Program-made: the position numbers and the translations under genes
Shown: positions 1 to 11,167 of the stretch, in pieces
How positions within the stretch are numbered: the first letter of the stretch is position 1
Layout of the letters: every line of letters starts with the position of its first letter
Assembly: GCA_000934385.1 (NCBI GenBank)
Contig: KN880436.1
Location: 248,001-312,000, forward strand
Reading direction: 5' to 3'
Source: Cylindrobasidium torrendii FP15055 ss-10
Taxonomy: Eukaryota; Basidiomycota; Agaricomycetes; Agaricales; Physalacriaceae
Length of the DNA: 64,000 nucleotides
The notes under the pieces: generated by a model
The model's input: only the letters and a program-made list of their open reading frames with translations
Database searches by the model: none
What the model was told of the DNA's origin: nothing

Positions 1-633
1 TCGTGCTGAAGTGAAAACATGACATTGCTTGGGTCGTTCTGCCGGACAGTGAGTGGTGGCTCTGAGATGGCCGCGACAATTCCTTGGAGAGTTGGAGATA
101 GACGTGTCGAATACAACGCGTCTAAGCGGCCTGTAGGGATGTACAACCTCCCATACATGAGATAGTCTGAACAAATGGTCAACAACGAATATTGTGGATA
201 ACTGCAGACGCACCTCGTGCGTCAACTCTCTGTCCTGCAACCCATTCCTCGTCTTTAGGCTCTGGCCTCCGTGGCTGGTCGTACACTTTGAAGCGTTCAA
301 TCATCTCTCTGAAGCGCACTGTGCCTGAGCTTTGAATGTTCAAGTCGCATGAACTGAAGATGTAGCCAACCGAGCCGTTGAGCGACGGCATGGCGTTCAT
401 CGAATACGTGGTCTTGAAGAGCGCATTAGGGGACTTGGAAATGGATAGATTGAGTCCTTTGGGTACAGTAAAGTCCAGAATGACTGTAGGTGCTGTTAGT
501 CCAATTTGCGATCCCCAATTGGCCGCTTGGACGCACCATCGGACGAACGAGTGAGGTTTGAAAAGAGGTTATCTTCGTTCCATCCCGTAGCCTTGTAGTA
601 GCTTCGCAAAACGTACGATGCGAATGGGTGCAT
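1..633 (-). CDS. MDM10: Mdm10, ERMES / mitochondrial outer-membrane beta-barrel (3' part cut by window edge)
   Basis: Mdm10 is an outer-membrane beta-barrel that anchors the ER-mitochondria encounter structure and also helps the SAM complex assemble Tom40. The start ATG is at 633-631 and opens [18 protein letters not shown], the conserved Mdm10 N-terminus. Three exons are visible: 633-537, 483-214 and 166-1. The introns at 536-484 and 213-167 both have GT-AG borders and keep the frame. The diagnostic stretch [15 protein letters not shown] is in exon 2, and exon 3 carries [17 protein letters not shown]. The reading frame runs off the left edge, so the remaining strands of the barrel are outside the window. 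The gene is divergent from PET100 with only 89 bp between the two start codons. The family call rests on remembered conserved segments and is confident. Confidence 0.9.
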
Positions 634-722
634 CCAGACTAGACATGGACGTCGGAAAGCAATGTCCGTCCGGACCTACGGCCATCACCGAGAGTCTCTG
701 TCGTCCTCCACCATCACCACTC
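634..722. promoter_or_regulatory. Shared head-to-head promoter of MDM10 and PET100
   Basis: Only 89 bp separate the MDM10 start (633, minus strand) from the PET100 start (723, plus strand). Both 5' UTRs and core promoters must therefore lie within or overlap this interval or the opposite gene. No clear TATA box is visible. Confidence 0.6.
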
Positions 723-1072
723 ATGGGCGGGCCAAATCTCGAGATTTTCAAGTTCTCGCTCTACCTTTTTGTGCCCATTCTTGCTCTTGTGCATTTTGGT
801 GACCCAGCATGGTACAGGGACAACGTGCTTCCTGTGAGCACTGTTCGCCAAAATTGGCTCCTACACTAAGCAAGCACTGTAGTACAAGGAAAAGCTTTTC
901 CCGAAAGAGACCCTTGACAGGGTAATTCACTTGGTTTCTCCTTGTGTATTCTTCTGACAGTGCCCAGAAATTGCCTGCCAACCAAGAGGAAGTGAAGGCG
1001 GAACTCGCGCGAATAAAGGCGCGCTTGAGGGAGAAGGCTGAAGAGCGACGTCGGGAACAAAACAAGGACTAA
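723..1072 (+). CDS. PET100: Pet100, cytochrome c oxidase assembly factor
   Basis: Pet100 is a small inner-membrane chaperone needed to assemble cytochrome c oxidase. Three exons (723-833, 883-921, 968-1072) join in phase to give 84 residues and a TAA stop. The start MGGPNLEIFKFSLYLF followed by PILALVHFGDPAWY is the family signature: an N-terminal membrane segment, then the HFGDPxWY motif. The remainder is a charged helix with Arg/Lys/Glu repeats (about residues 50-84), as in other fungal Pet100 proteins. For the last intron I chose the acceptor ending at 967 rather than the upstream AG at 960, because only the former keeps the frame. The length matches the family. It shares a promoter region with MDM10. 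Confidence 0.85.
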
Positions 1073-1638
1073 GACTCGTCCTACACTGCCGTTCATTTCC
1101 CTGGCCCATCTCCCCGTCAAATTGACATAGTTATACGTCCCCACGGTCTAATTCAAAGTCACCTCACATGCAAGCCTCACTGCGCATGCGAAACCGTGAA
1201 GCTTCAGCTTCAGAGTCCAAGCATTTGGTTTCGAAATATGGAAAGAACTGAGCTTTCCAGCTGTAGTTATTATACATGTCCAATTGTCGTGCCCGCTTGC
1301 ATACCTCTGGATAGGCTATTGTTTATGCATTAAATTTAATCAGCGAGCGGCCGTATCAGTTTTTGCAAGTGAGATTCAGCTGGAATCCCAGGATGTCCGT
1401 TGTACATGAGTCCATTCTGATGTGACTTGTTGGAACTCTGCGATCACTATCTGCCCATTAGTCTTATACCATCGTATCCGTATCCGAAAACCATGAAGTG
1501 GGTAGTTGGACAACAAGTCACCGCCGGTAACTCATCACTTCAAAAAGCTTTGAATCTTGCAGCAGATGTTCCGCACATCTTGAAGAATCGGCGCGACAGT
1601 GGGTGCCACTCAACGGTCCTGACATTCCCATCGAGTTT
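1073..1638. other. Intergenic, no gene recognised
   Basis: This stretch holds the PET100 3' flank and the upstream region of the F-box gene. Short open frames are present, but none has an ATG start together with recognisable protein character. Confidence 0.5.
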
Positions 1639-3144
1639 ATGGAGACAAACACCGCGCCTTCCTCGAGTTTCGACCTCGCTGGCTACCATCGTGATCTTCA
1701 TGCCCTTACCCGCCAGCGCGACGAGGTAGATGACTGTATCACTGCACTCGAAGCGTCGCTGGCGGTTTGGCGCGTTCGCAAAGTACATCTTGACAAGACT
1801 ATCAATAATGCGAAACGGGTGGTTCATCCAATACGCAATCTCCCGGACGACGTTCTCTACACAATCATTGATTACTGCGTACCCAAACTATCCTCGCTTG
1901 ACCTACCAGCATTCAGTCCGGTAATCCCTGATAGCTTGGGTGTCGATTCGCCCCTCACGATACTCTCTGCCGTCTGCAAGACATGGCGTGCAGCCATCCT
2001 TTCAAATGCATGCCTCTGGTCCGAGGTCTACGTTGACATAAGCTTGTGGACCAGCATCACAGCAGCCTCAGTTGCTGAGCGTTTCGAGTGGGCACTGTCG
2101 CATTCGCGAGATTGCAACCTTCGCTTCGTCATAGATCTGTGGATGGTGGATAGCAGACACGATTGGCCGCTTTTGAGAGACCGTCTAGCTTCCATGTTAC
2201 ATACATCCGCCTTCCGAATCCAGACCCTTGGGCTACTGAACATCCCTACAGACACTCTACAGGGATTATGGCCGTCTACATCTACATGGAGACTCCCTCG
2301 CATGCGGCACCTGCGTCTTGTTGCCGCTCAAAAGCACCCCATCCCAGATCCTTTTCTCGAAATGTTCTTCGATGCACCGTTGCTTCAAACATATGAACAG
2401 GAAGGCGCTCTCCCAATCAACATTCCGGTCCAACAGCTCCAAAGGTGCAGCTTGCAAAACTCACAATTACCTCAAATTCGGTCCCTGTCTCATGCTTCAA
2501 AGCTCCAACTCCTGAGTATCGATTCAGAGAGTATTACTATCTTGGCGCCAGAACCTGTCCTCCTCCCATCGCTCGAGACGTTGGTCATGAACAATATTGC
2601 ACAATTATCAGATGTGCTTGAATGTATCCAAGCACCGTCTCTTCGCCGCCTCTTGCTACGTATTCACGCTAATGTAGATGAGGACCTTGCGGACTGTAGG
2701 GAGTTGCCCAACGTTGAAGATGCTACTATCGTGTATGAAAGCGACTCCCCTCCATCCATCGGAATCATCTCTGCTTTTTTTCGCCGTACATTGCCAAATG
2801 TCACTCGTCTGCGCCTGTATTTTCGCCATGCGGATTATACATTGGGGTTGTTCATGTTAGAGGAACTACTAGCCGGGAAGGACATCCTGCAGCACATGCG
2901 GAGCTTGGATATGGATGCTAGCGCATTTGGGGAGGACTCGGATGTCGTCGACGAGGTGGTTGCGGCTCTGAAGGTGCGGGCTATTGGTGGTTTGACGACG
3001 TTGCGCGTGCGCATGAAGAAACTCGGCCAGCAATTCGAGATGGAGGAGGAGCTACGACGAGGGTTGGAAGGTGTGGTGCATCTGAAAATCGTTGTGGATG
3101 AGCATCCTTTCGGTCTCGACACTGGCCTTCATTCGTGGCACTGA
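1639..3144 (+). CDS. F-box protein with degenerate leucine-rich tail
   Basis: This intronless frame of 501 codons belongs to the large F-box family of Agaricomycetes, whose members are thought to act as substrate receptors of SCF ubiquitin ligases. The first in-frame ATG is at 1639; the open frame extends further upstream only through non-ATG codons. A short coiled coil (about residues 10-55, ending in NNAKRVVHPI) precedes the F-box core IRNLPDDVLYTIIDYC. A second motif, ILSAVCKTWRAAILSNACLW, is the usual F-box helix 3 region in these proteins. The rest consists of irregular leucine-rich segments. The substrate cannot be inferred. A relative lies at 35.0 kb on the same strand. Confidence 0.75.
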   Translation: METNTAPSSSFDLAGYHRDLHALTRQRDEVDDCITALEASLAVWRVRKVHLDKTINNAKRVVHPIRNLPDDVLYTIIDYCVPKLSSLDLPAFSPVIPDSLGVDSPLTILSAVCKTWRAAILSNACLWSEVYVDISLWTSITAASVAERFEWALSHSRDCNLRFVIDLWMVDSRHDWPLLRDRLASMLHTSAFRIQTLGLLNIPTDTLQGLWPSTSTWRLPRMRHLRLVAAQKHPIPDPFLEMFFDAPLLQTYEQEGALPINIPVQQLQRCSLQNSQLPQIRSLSHASKLQLLSIDSESITILAPEPVLLPSLETLVMNNIAQLSDVLECIQAPSLRRLLLRIHANVDEDLADCRELPNVEDATIVYESDSPPSIGIISAFFRRTLPNVTRLRLYFRHADYTLGLFMLEELLAGKDILQHMRSLDMDASAFGEDSDVVDEVVAALKVRAIGGLTTLRVRMKKLGQQFEMEEELRRGLEGVVHLKIVVDEHPFGLDTGLHSWH

Positions 3145-3402
3145 TGATAGTGGCGGGTCATGGAAGCGGCCGCGTGGACGACTTTGACGCTGCGATTGCG
3201 CAGAAGCAAGGTGGAAAGAAACTATGCAAGTTTGCGCTCCATAGACGCTGGACGTGGACATATTATACAACCTCCGTGTCAGTCGTGATTCCGTAGTCTA
3301 AATAGACCTAATTACTCAGGCGTAAAGCTTCTAAAACGTTGATGGAAATGATGTCTAAAGTATGGACAAATGCAAATGCAAAGAGGATACACTGTCGCGC
3401 GC

Positions 3403-6400
3403 CTAGCGCTTAGCATATCGCAAGAAGCGAGAGCAGACAATGGTTGCAAGGACGTTGAAGACTGACTTGACGTCAGCTGTCGTTTCTTGAGTGGAAAATA
3501 GAAACGCACCGAAGAATGCAAAGAGAATGAACACATTCCGCCACCGGTCTCCGTACGCAATATTGAGCGGCGTGTAGAACTCGTCGCCCATAGCATACTG
3601 GCAGTATTGGCACGACTCCGTCGCATTCGGGTTCTCAAGGTATCCTCCCAGTGCATCGACAAATTCGTTAGCCCACGACGCACAGGTCTCGCCCGCAGGC
3701 GGTTCAAAGATAGCAAACTCGTCCGAATTGCACTGAATTTTCAAACCACTGTGAAGACTATGAGTCACTGCAAGGCAGAAAGTAGTGATGAGAAACATAC
3801 TGGAGTTCGGTCGCCACCATAGCAGATATACTCCAGGTGTACGGGTTGAGGTAGTACATCCATGACCTCCAGAAGCTAATCATCGTCGGATACGGAATCG
3901 TCACACCGCAGAATGTCACGAGCACCAAACTGAGGAATGGGTTGAACAGCACCGCAACCTGCGTACTTGGAGACACGCTGGCGACAAGCTGGCCCAAGGA
4001 GACACCGAACATGAAGAAGAAGAGGATGACAAGGAACTGGAACCCATTGCCGTCTGTGCCTGCTGCACCTTGCCCGAAGTGTTGCGGCCACACCATGAGT
4101 ACCCAGTACACGAATGCACAAAGGACGTTGTACGGAATTTCACCGATGAGCTGTCCGATGGCGAAGACGTATGGTGAGTAGATGCGGGACGAAGACTCGC
4201 GGACAAAGACACGGCGGTTGTCGATGAACAGAGGCTCAATTTGTGCCATGATGATAGCCGGAAGGATGGTCACCCAGAACCTAGAGATGTATCAGGCGAT
4301 GGATTCGATAACAAAGAAAGCTCGCCATACATGGAGAAGACGCGGAACTGCAGCTCGCGAACACTGTTGCCCAGTTGGAGGAACGACAGCGATACAAACA
4401 AGGAGATGAGCGCAACAACGAAAAGGCGAGAGAATATGTAGTCGGGAGAGCGCCAGAGCGCCAGGTTATTGCGGAAGATGACTTCCTTGAGCTGGTACCA
4501 TATCGGAGAAGCATCTGAATAGCTCAGCTAGGTCATCAAAGGATTACTGAAATCACTTACAGGTGCTGACTGCTTTCTTGTCAACCTCAGGCGTTGCCAG
4601 TCCTTTGACTTTGATAGCCTCGATCTCCTTGCGCATTTGCTGATGCTCTGGTGAATCGAGCCAGATGTCCTTCCAATCGCGGTCGCCGATGCGGGGAGCA
4701 ACACCAGCGCCGATAGCCTCGAGCATATACTCCGCAGGATTGACGTTCCCAGGACAAACCGCTCCATGGCGCGCAAAATAGTCACGAATGACATGAGAGT
4801 CCAGTCCGATGTCACCAAAGTAAACTGTGTGTCCGCCCCGCTCAAGGAGAAGAAGTCGATCGAACGATTCAAACAACAGAGATGACGGCTGATGGATGGT
4901 GCAGAGAATGGCCTGTCCTTGGTCGGCAAGCTTGCGTAGGAAACGAACCAAATTCCACGCAGATTGAGCTGTGAAAAGATCGATGAACACTCGGCACTCG
5001 GATGCATCACTGAAGTAACGAACCATCCAGCCCGCTCGTAGGCTCATCCAAGAAGAGGAGAAGATCCGGTTTGCTGGCCAATTCAACCCCGATGGTCAAT
5101 CGCTTGCGAGCCTCAACGTTGAGCGTTTGAACCATAGCCTCCGTAAGATCCTGAAGCTCGAGCAGTTCAATGATCTCCTCAACATAAGCATCCTTATCAG
5201 CGATAGAAACACTCCATGGCTGGCGAAGATAGGCGGAAAATCTCATGGCTTCACGGACTGTTGCGGTCGACTCATGAACATCCATTTGTTCGGCTATCAG
5301 ATGAGTAAGCACACTGCTGGATCGGGAGTGGACGATCGATGCGTACCATAAGCAGTACCACGGGCATGTTGGAGTCTGTGCATCCAGGTCGCATAGCCTA
5401 GGTACACGCGTAGATATCATGTGACCATATCATATCCTATCTTTTCCTTTCACCATCATCATCGTCCGACCCGATCATTGTCGTTCAGCCGTCGACAGGC
5501 GCTCTGCGCTCTCTCTCGCCGCCGTGGGACCGTCCGGCCCAGTTCCCTCGTTTCTCGCTCTCAACAGGGCAAAGTCTGAAGAAAGAGGACGGCCGTCGAC
5601 GAGAATATCTCCAGTGATGACACCAATATTCTTGCGCTGAGCAAGGACATCAAGACAAGTAGTCTTACCAGCACCCGATGCGCCCATGAGTGCCGTCAGT
5701 GTGCCAGGCTTGACATACCCGAAGACATCATTGAGGAGAACGCGAGTGCCTCCAGGGACGGGCACGGTGTAGTGCAGGTTCTCCCAAGTGAATGACTTCT
5801 TATGGGCGAAGCTACAGATAATGTCAGCAGGTAGTTGAAACGCGGCCATAGGGCGACATGCCTATTTGCAATAGTCTCCTGGCTCCCGCTCTTCTCCGAT
5901 GTATCGACCTTAGCGTTGCTGGTGGGTGCGACTTCAATGGCACGGGCCTTGGCTGCCTCGTTCGCAGCTGCGTTCGCCACCTTGCGCTCCTTTAACCGCT
6001 CATTGAGTTTCTCCTCTGCGGCGGACGCCCTCGCATACTTGCTGACACCGGCACTTTTGTCGTATTGCGGATAGTACTCCAAGGCGATGTACTGCGAGAT
6101 CTGGAAGACAATGGTGAAGCCGATGAGGACAGTGAAGCACCGGCGCCATATATCGTTGATGTCCATCTGGAATCCCGACATTAGGTAGTCCCGACCAGCC
6201 ACGATATCGCTCCCTGGTTTAGCCCCAAAGATTGTGCAGACTTGATTCTCGCTGAGGATGGTTCTGCAGATTGTTAGCTTTTTTCAAGCGTCGGTAGCAT
6301 GGACGTACGGATACTTGTCCATGCCCGGACCATTACGTGGTACCATGTAGGCGCCATTGCAGAGAAGGTTGATGCGCCCGAATTCGTTTGTCATGATGGC

Positions 6401-8913
6401 AACGAAACCGTACGAGACTGGGTTGATGTAGTAAATCCAGAACAACCATCGCTTCATGCTGTCGACCGGAATCATATAGCCCGCATACTGAACAAAGTTG
6501 GGAATGAAAAGAGTCGCCAGGCGGAACGCAGTGTCGAAGTTGTAGCACAGCAAGCCAAATGTGCGGAAGAACCCTTGCATGGCGAGATATGTGATGTAGT
6601 TGAACAGGTGGAAAGAGAAGAAACCACCAGCGTTGTACGACAGGCCTGCCATGAAGTAGACGATGATGTTGAACAGAAGAATACGCGAAGCGGAGAATGG
6701 TAAATCAGCGAGCGTATTTCCGAACGACACTGCGCCTGGACGATAGAAACCATAGGTTGTCTGCTTCCATCGAATGTTGCGGCCACCCATTTGTGTGGGC
6801 ATCTCGCCGAATGCATCCAGGCAGGTCGTGAGGAGGGCAGCGAACATAAGACTGGAAAGAATCAGTGACGCCGAATGTTTGCTTGCTGCACGACCCACCC
6901 TCCACGAGTAAACGCGCCCGCAGCCGTATCAGGCTGTCCGAAGTAAGCGCCACCAATAACCAATGCGAGAATCTACGACAATCAGATGCAGTTACCGACA
7001 AGTAAGAGGTAGCATACCGTCGAGAGCGAATAGCTTGTGGTCAACTGGAACTTGTCCTGAAGCTTTTTCTGGAATTCACGGCGGGCCAGAGCCATAACCT
7101 GTCCTGAGAAACCGAGCGTGTGAGGGCTCTTCTTCGAAACGCCCTTCTTTTTGTCGGCAAGGATAGCAGCACGGAAAGCCTCTTGGTCCGACTTCTCCGT
7201 TGCTTGGAAGAGCTTGTACTTTTCGATCTCGTCGGACATATCCTGACCTTGGACCGAGTGGCGAAAAGCGGTCTCCAATGCCTCCGGCGACGACGGAACA
7301 TCTCTGGATGAACGCCCAGGGGCGAACTGGCGTTCGTTGGTGTCGGTGCAGCCAGTGAGATAGTCAGGAGTGCTCTGGCGGGGGAGGGACTTGTAACCCA
7401 GGCCTTCGAAGTACTTGCGCGCTTCTTTGGGAGAACCAAAGTAAACTTGACGGCCTTGGTCGAGGACAAGAACTTTGTCGAAGAGGTCGTAGATGCCTGC
7501 AGCGGAAGTTAGTATAGCGCAGTGCCGTGCAAACTCTTCGTACCTTCACCGGCCTGGTACAGAGAAACGAAAGTTGTCTGTCCCAGAACGTCCGTCATAA
7601 CACGCAGCGACTTGGTGAAATCGAGGGCGGTAGATGCATCCAAGCCACGAGTCGAGTTATCCCAAGACTGTACGCGAGCGCGTGTAGCCATCATCTCGGC
7701 GATAGAGACACGTTTGCGCTCACCGCCGGAGACACCACGGACGTACTGGTCTCCGACAAGGGTCTGACGAGTGTGGGAGATGTTGAGCATCTTGAGCAGA
7801 GTATCTTGAACTTCCTGGTTGAATTCTTGCTTGGACACACCGGGGAGACGTCCATTAGGTCCTGGTGTTTTTCTTGAAGGGATGAGTAACCTCTACAAGC
7901 GCATGGCTGCCTTATCTTACGTAGAAAGAGCAAATTCAAGTGTCTGTCCGACGGTCAGGGTAGAAATGTGTTCATCATCTGGATGGCCATGAGCAGGCGT
8001 ACAATGATAAATGGGTTGATAGCACCTACCTTCAGCGTTGTAGACAACTTCGCCGCGATAGTGCTTCTTCATTTCGGCGGCATCCATGCCAGCGTAGCGT
8101 ACATCTCCGTTAACCTGAGCGTATGATTCACGTTGGTTGGCAATAGTTTTCAGGAATGTCGAGCAGCCAGAGCCGGGGCAACCAAGGACCAGACACATTT
8201 CCCCAGGCTTGAGTACGCCGGACGACCTGGAGTGCGTGAGATCGATCAACGTTAGCCCAAATGGGCAACTCACTTGTGCAAAATTGGCCGTGTAATGACC
8301 TCCTTCTTGAGGAAGGGGAGACATGCAAGGACGAGGCTCCATACGAAAAGAATGGGTTCCAAAAAGAAATCGAGGATAGCACCTAAACACGATGAGAAAT
8401 ATAGACGTTGGACAAGTCGCGCGCCCAACCTCCGAATGTTCCAACATACATCTAATTTCCGTTAGTGCGAGCAGGGAATGTCAAGTTTGAGGGCGTACCT
8501 TGCTACCTGCCGCACCAAACACTTGAACTTCCAGATCCTCCCAAGTCACACCAACGTGCTGCGTCGGTTTATGAGCTAGGCTGGTGGACAACGCAAGGCA
8601 TGAAGCTCACCTTGTGTTTTAGACCGGCCGCCTGGCTTGCATCGTTGGAAGATTGAAGATAGTCTCGAAGGTCGAATTGCTCGGCCTCCTCAGCTCCCTT
8701 TTCGATATCCTTTTCTTTTTCGATCGAAGTCGTTGATTGCGCGTAGCGACCGCCATGAACGTCCGAGCGCGCGGTCAGCTGGCGCGACAGCGCGTTGAAC
8801 TCGTCCTCGGCGCGTTGGACATTGACACCATCGCCGTCTGTGCGGGGAGAGTATGTGATATGACTGCCCCGATCCTCGTCGAGAGTGGCAGCGTCACCGC
8901 GAGGGTCGGCCAT
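3403..8913 (-). CDS. PDR-type (ABCG) full-size drug-efflux ABC transporter, interrupted by a solo LTR
   Basis: This is a full-size pleiotropic-drug-resistance pump arranged (NBD-TMD)x2, which exports hydrophobic compounds across the plasma membrane. I resolve 18 exons: 8913-8611, 8558-8499, 8451-8430, 8382-8274, 8226-8030, 7978-7921, 7872-7544, 7496-7018, 6972-6899, 6851-6309, 6263-5862, 5811-5566, 5375-5347, 5293-5024, 4968-4561, 4514-4331, 4280-3801 and 3748-3403. They sum to 4,539 nt, exactly 1,513 codons. NBD1 has the degenerate Walker [10 protein letters not shown], signature [13 protein letters not shown] and [11 protein letters not shown], as is normal for fungal PDR pumps. NBD2 has the canonical Walker [10 protein letters not shown] and [10 protein letters not shown]. 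The C-terminus is FLRYAKR. Intron 5861-5812 is GC-AG. The exon 12/13 junction depends on splicing out most of a 200 bp LTR; if this fails, the frame breaks in NBD2. It is divergent from the gene at 9.7 kb. Confidence 0.85.
5367..5566. mobile_element. Solo LTR (200 bp) inserted in a coding exon
   Basis: The element begins TGTTGGAGTC and ends CTCTCAACA, so it has TG...CA termini with a 5 bp inverted repeat (TGTTG/CAACA). It is bordered on both sides by the direct repeat GGGCA (5362-5366 and 5567-5571). That is the structure of a solo LTR left by recombination of an LTR retrotransposon, with a perfect 5 bp target-site duplication suggesting a young insertion. Removing the LTR and one GGGCA copy restores an uninterrupted conserved reading frame across the junction (DFARGTAYAEQ) in the surrounding ABC transporter. 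No other copy is visible in this window. The size and termini suit a Copia-type element, but the superfamily cannot be proved from the LTR alone. Confidence 0.85.
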
Positions 8914-9747
8914 GGTCGCTGAGCAGACGGGCGGAGGGGCGTCGACAGAGAAACTGGGAAGCGAATCCGTTTCTTTATATATGAACCTCCGACGCTCACA
9001 AATCTTACCAATCTACAGGCCGGCGACCGGGGAATTCCACTTGGCAGGCCACGTTTGGTTGATGTGACTCGGTTCGGGTTGTTCGGATGAAATACGGCGG
9101 CCGGTTCATTTAGCTCAACCTCAAAACTGCAAGGATACATCCTTTCTCAGTCTCTCAGAGTATTCACAAGAGGAAGCATGAGCCATTCGCCATTTTCAGG
9201 GCTAGTCTCTCAGCAAGATTGAGATGCTGCAGTAGAAGTCGTATTATTTTTGACTTTTATTGAACGATCTGAAATTCAAAGCGCGGGCCAGTTCCGAGCC
9301 GCAATCATGCCGCCAGCTGGAATCTGCAAACCTGGACTTCCTTTAGCCTCGCGCCAGCCTGTATCGATTCTTCTCCTCTTACCAAGAATCTATTGGGGCC
9401 ACAACGAATACGCCATCGTCTATATCGTGTTGTCATATGCTTACACTTGTAAGGCGTTCTGGAGGCGTTCATTGTTGTCCGATTTCCCATCCAAGGCCCA
9501 TCAGCCGCCATGCGTCGGAGAATTGAGAGTGAGGAGCTGATAGAAAGCACAAGTGACTCCTATGTGTTTCCGGTGCCGTCAACTGGCCTTGCCTAGGCTG
9601 GACAATGGTTGAGCGGACTCATCCTGCCAAAAATTCCATTGTTTACCACTCAAAAGCAAGCTTTGTGGCGCGATCGTGGGAACACTGGCGGCCGGCAATT
9701 CCACAGTGAGACGGTGATCGCGTGGTGAGTTGTCTGCACATACGACC
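8914..9747. promoter_or_regulatory. Divergent intergenic region (ABC transporter / EF-hand protein)
   Basis: This 834 bp region separates two divergently transcribed genes. Apart from the TATA box near its left end I see no protein-coding signal; the open frames here lack any recognisable protein features. Confidence 0.5.
8973..8981 (-). promoter_or_regulatory. TATA box of the ABC transporter
   Basis: On the minus strand this reads TATATAAAG, about 60 bp upstream of the transporter start codon at 8913, a suitable core-promoter position. Confidence 0.5.
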
Positions 9748-10925
9748 ATGAAATCCCTAGCCCTGCTGCCGATTCTCTCTGCGTCGTACAGTGTCCTAGC
9801 TCATGGAGGACACAACAGTCCGGGTCCATCTGACGGAGAGACCATGCAGGAGTACGCAGAGAAACACGTACGTGCGCTGCAGTTTCCTCCCGATTCTTCG
9901 CTTAACCATGTCTGCTCTTAGATGGCTTCAGAACATCACATGTATGCGCGCCCAACCCCGGAATGTCTCGAAATTCATCCAATTCTCATAGTGAAGCCTT
10001 TGACGTTGCAAGTTTCTTCCAATTACACGATCTCAACCGGTGCGCGCGCTTCCCGCTGCGTCATCGCATACGCTTATCCCGCTCAGAGACGGCTACTGGG
10101 ACAAGGACGAGATTGAGGCTGTGTATGGTGTTCACCACGCATATTCACAGAAAGTTTCCTTCGTGCGTGGCCTTTCCCTCCATCGTACATTGTGTCTTAC
10201 CCCACAGCAGGATGACATTGGGCACCAGAAGAAGGCCGAGCATATCGTAAAGGTTGTTCTCGAAAACTTGGACAAGAACAACGACGGCAAGATCACCGTC
10301 GAAGAGCTCGAAGCCGTTGGCCTGAAGGGTCTCCCCAATTTCGACCACTTAGGTGCTGAGGGCCACCACTACGATATCGAGAGCGGTGCGTTACAGTCCC
10401 ATACCCCCGAAGTCCCGCTCAAGTCTTCCCAGAATTCTTCCTCCATCATGAAGAGCAATTCCACTCCACACCAGAGACTCAAACAGACGAGTCGTACAAC
10501 CACCCTGAGGATATTGCACACTTCGCCCACCATGAACATATCGAAATGGAGGAGATGAAGAAGGAGGCCCAGTACGAGGGCGTACCTGTCGCAGAGGTTG
10601 TCAAAGAGCACGAAGACGCAGAGGCGGCCGCAGATGCCGCTGCTGCCCAGGCCGCCAAACAGAAGCCAATGTACACACGGGAGCCATCTCCAGATAAGGT
10701 CGAGCCAGGCGTGAAGTTTGCCCAGGCGGCAGAGAACGCACGCAACAAGGGCGAGTGGGGTGCTGGCGACGCAGGATACCTGCCACCCGCGGATCCCAGT
10801 GACAAGATGCGCAAGAACATGCCGTACAAGGTCTGTCCACGCCAGTTCCGACCCTCTGGATACACTAACTTAACCAGTCTTCACGAATGCAGTACAAATT
10901 CAAGCGCAGCTGGAACGACTTCTAG
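9748..10925 (+). CDS. SSP120: Ssp120/nucleobindin-like secretory-pathway EF-hand protein
   Basis: Seven exons join in frame: 9748-9867, 9922-9941, 9992-10039, 10087-10153, 10208 or 10211-10385, 10433-10830 and 10893-10925. They give about 286 residues. The N-terminus is a signal peptide (MKSLALLPILSASYSVLAHG). Two EF-hands follow: one around LHDLNRDGYWDKDEIEAVY, split by the third intron, and one with the loop DKNNDGKITVEE. Next come a His/Glu-rich segment and an Ala/Glu-rich helix. The C-terminus YKFKRSWNDF resembles yeast Ssp120. In yeast, Ssp120 is a luminal secretory-pathway protein that works with the Emp46/47 cargo receptors. The 20 bp second exon is unusually small but both borders are canonical. 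The family assignment is good; the exact role is inferred from yeast. Confidence 0.8.
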
Positions 10926-11167
10926 AGTGTAGTCTACGATTTAGCAGTGTACTCGGGGTTCTCTGTAAAGTTATTCTCTTCTTGATTTCGTTCTGCATCA
11001 GGCAACAACGAGCTCTTCCGGAGTGCCAGCCAAGTCAGTAGTCGCAGAGTTTGCCTGCCACGCGCGCACAATGGGCAAGCAGGTTGGGACTGCCAAATGA
11101 AGAAAGCGTTCACCGGCACCTTTGATCGATCCATTATTTACCGACTCACGTATACGGGTTGTAACTA

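Noticed and set aside
1603..1638. Upstream extension of the first F-box protein
   Set aside because: The extended frame would start at a GTG codon; the first ATG at 1639 is preferred in a eukaryote.
7500..8300. Degenerate Walker A (Cys for Lys) and Walker B in NBD1 as signs of a dead transporter
   Set aside because: This asymmetry is normal for fungal PDR pumps, in which NBD1 is the non-canonical site.
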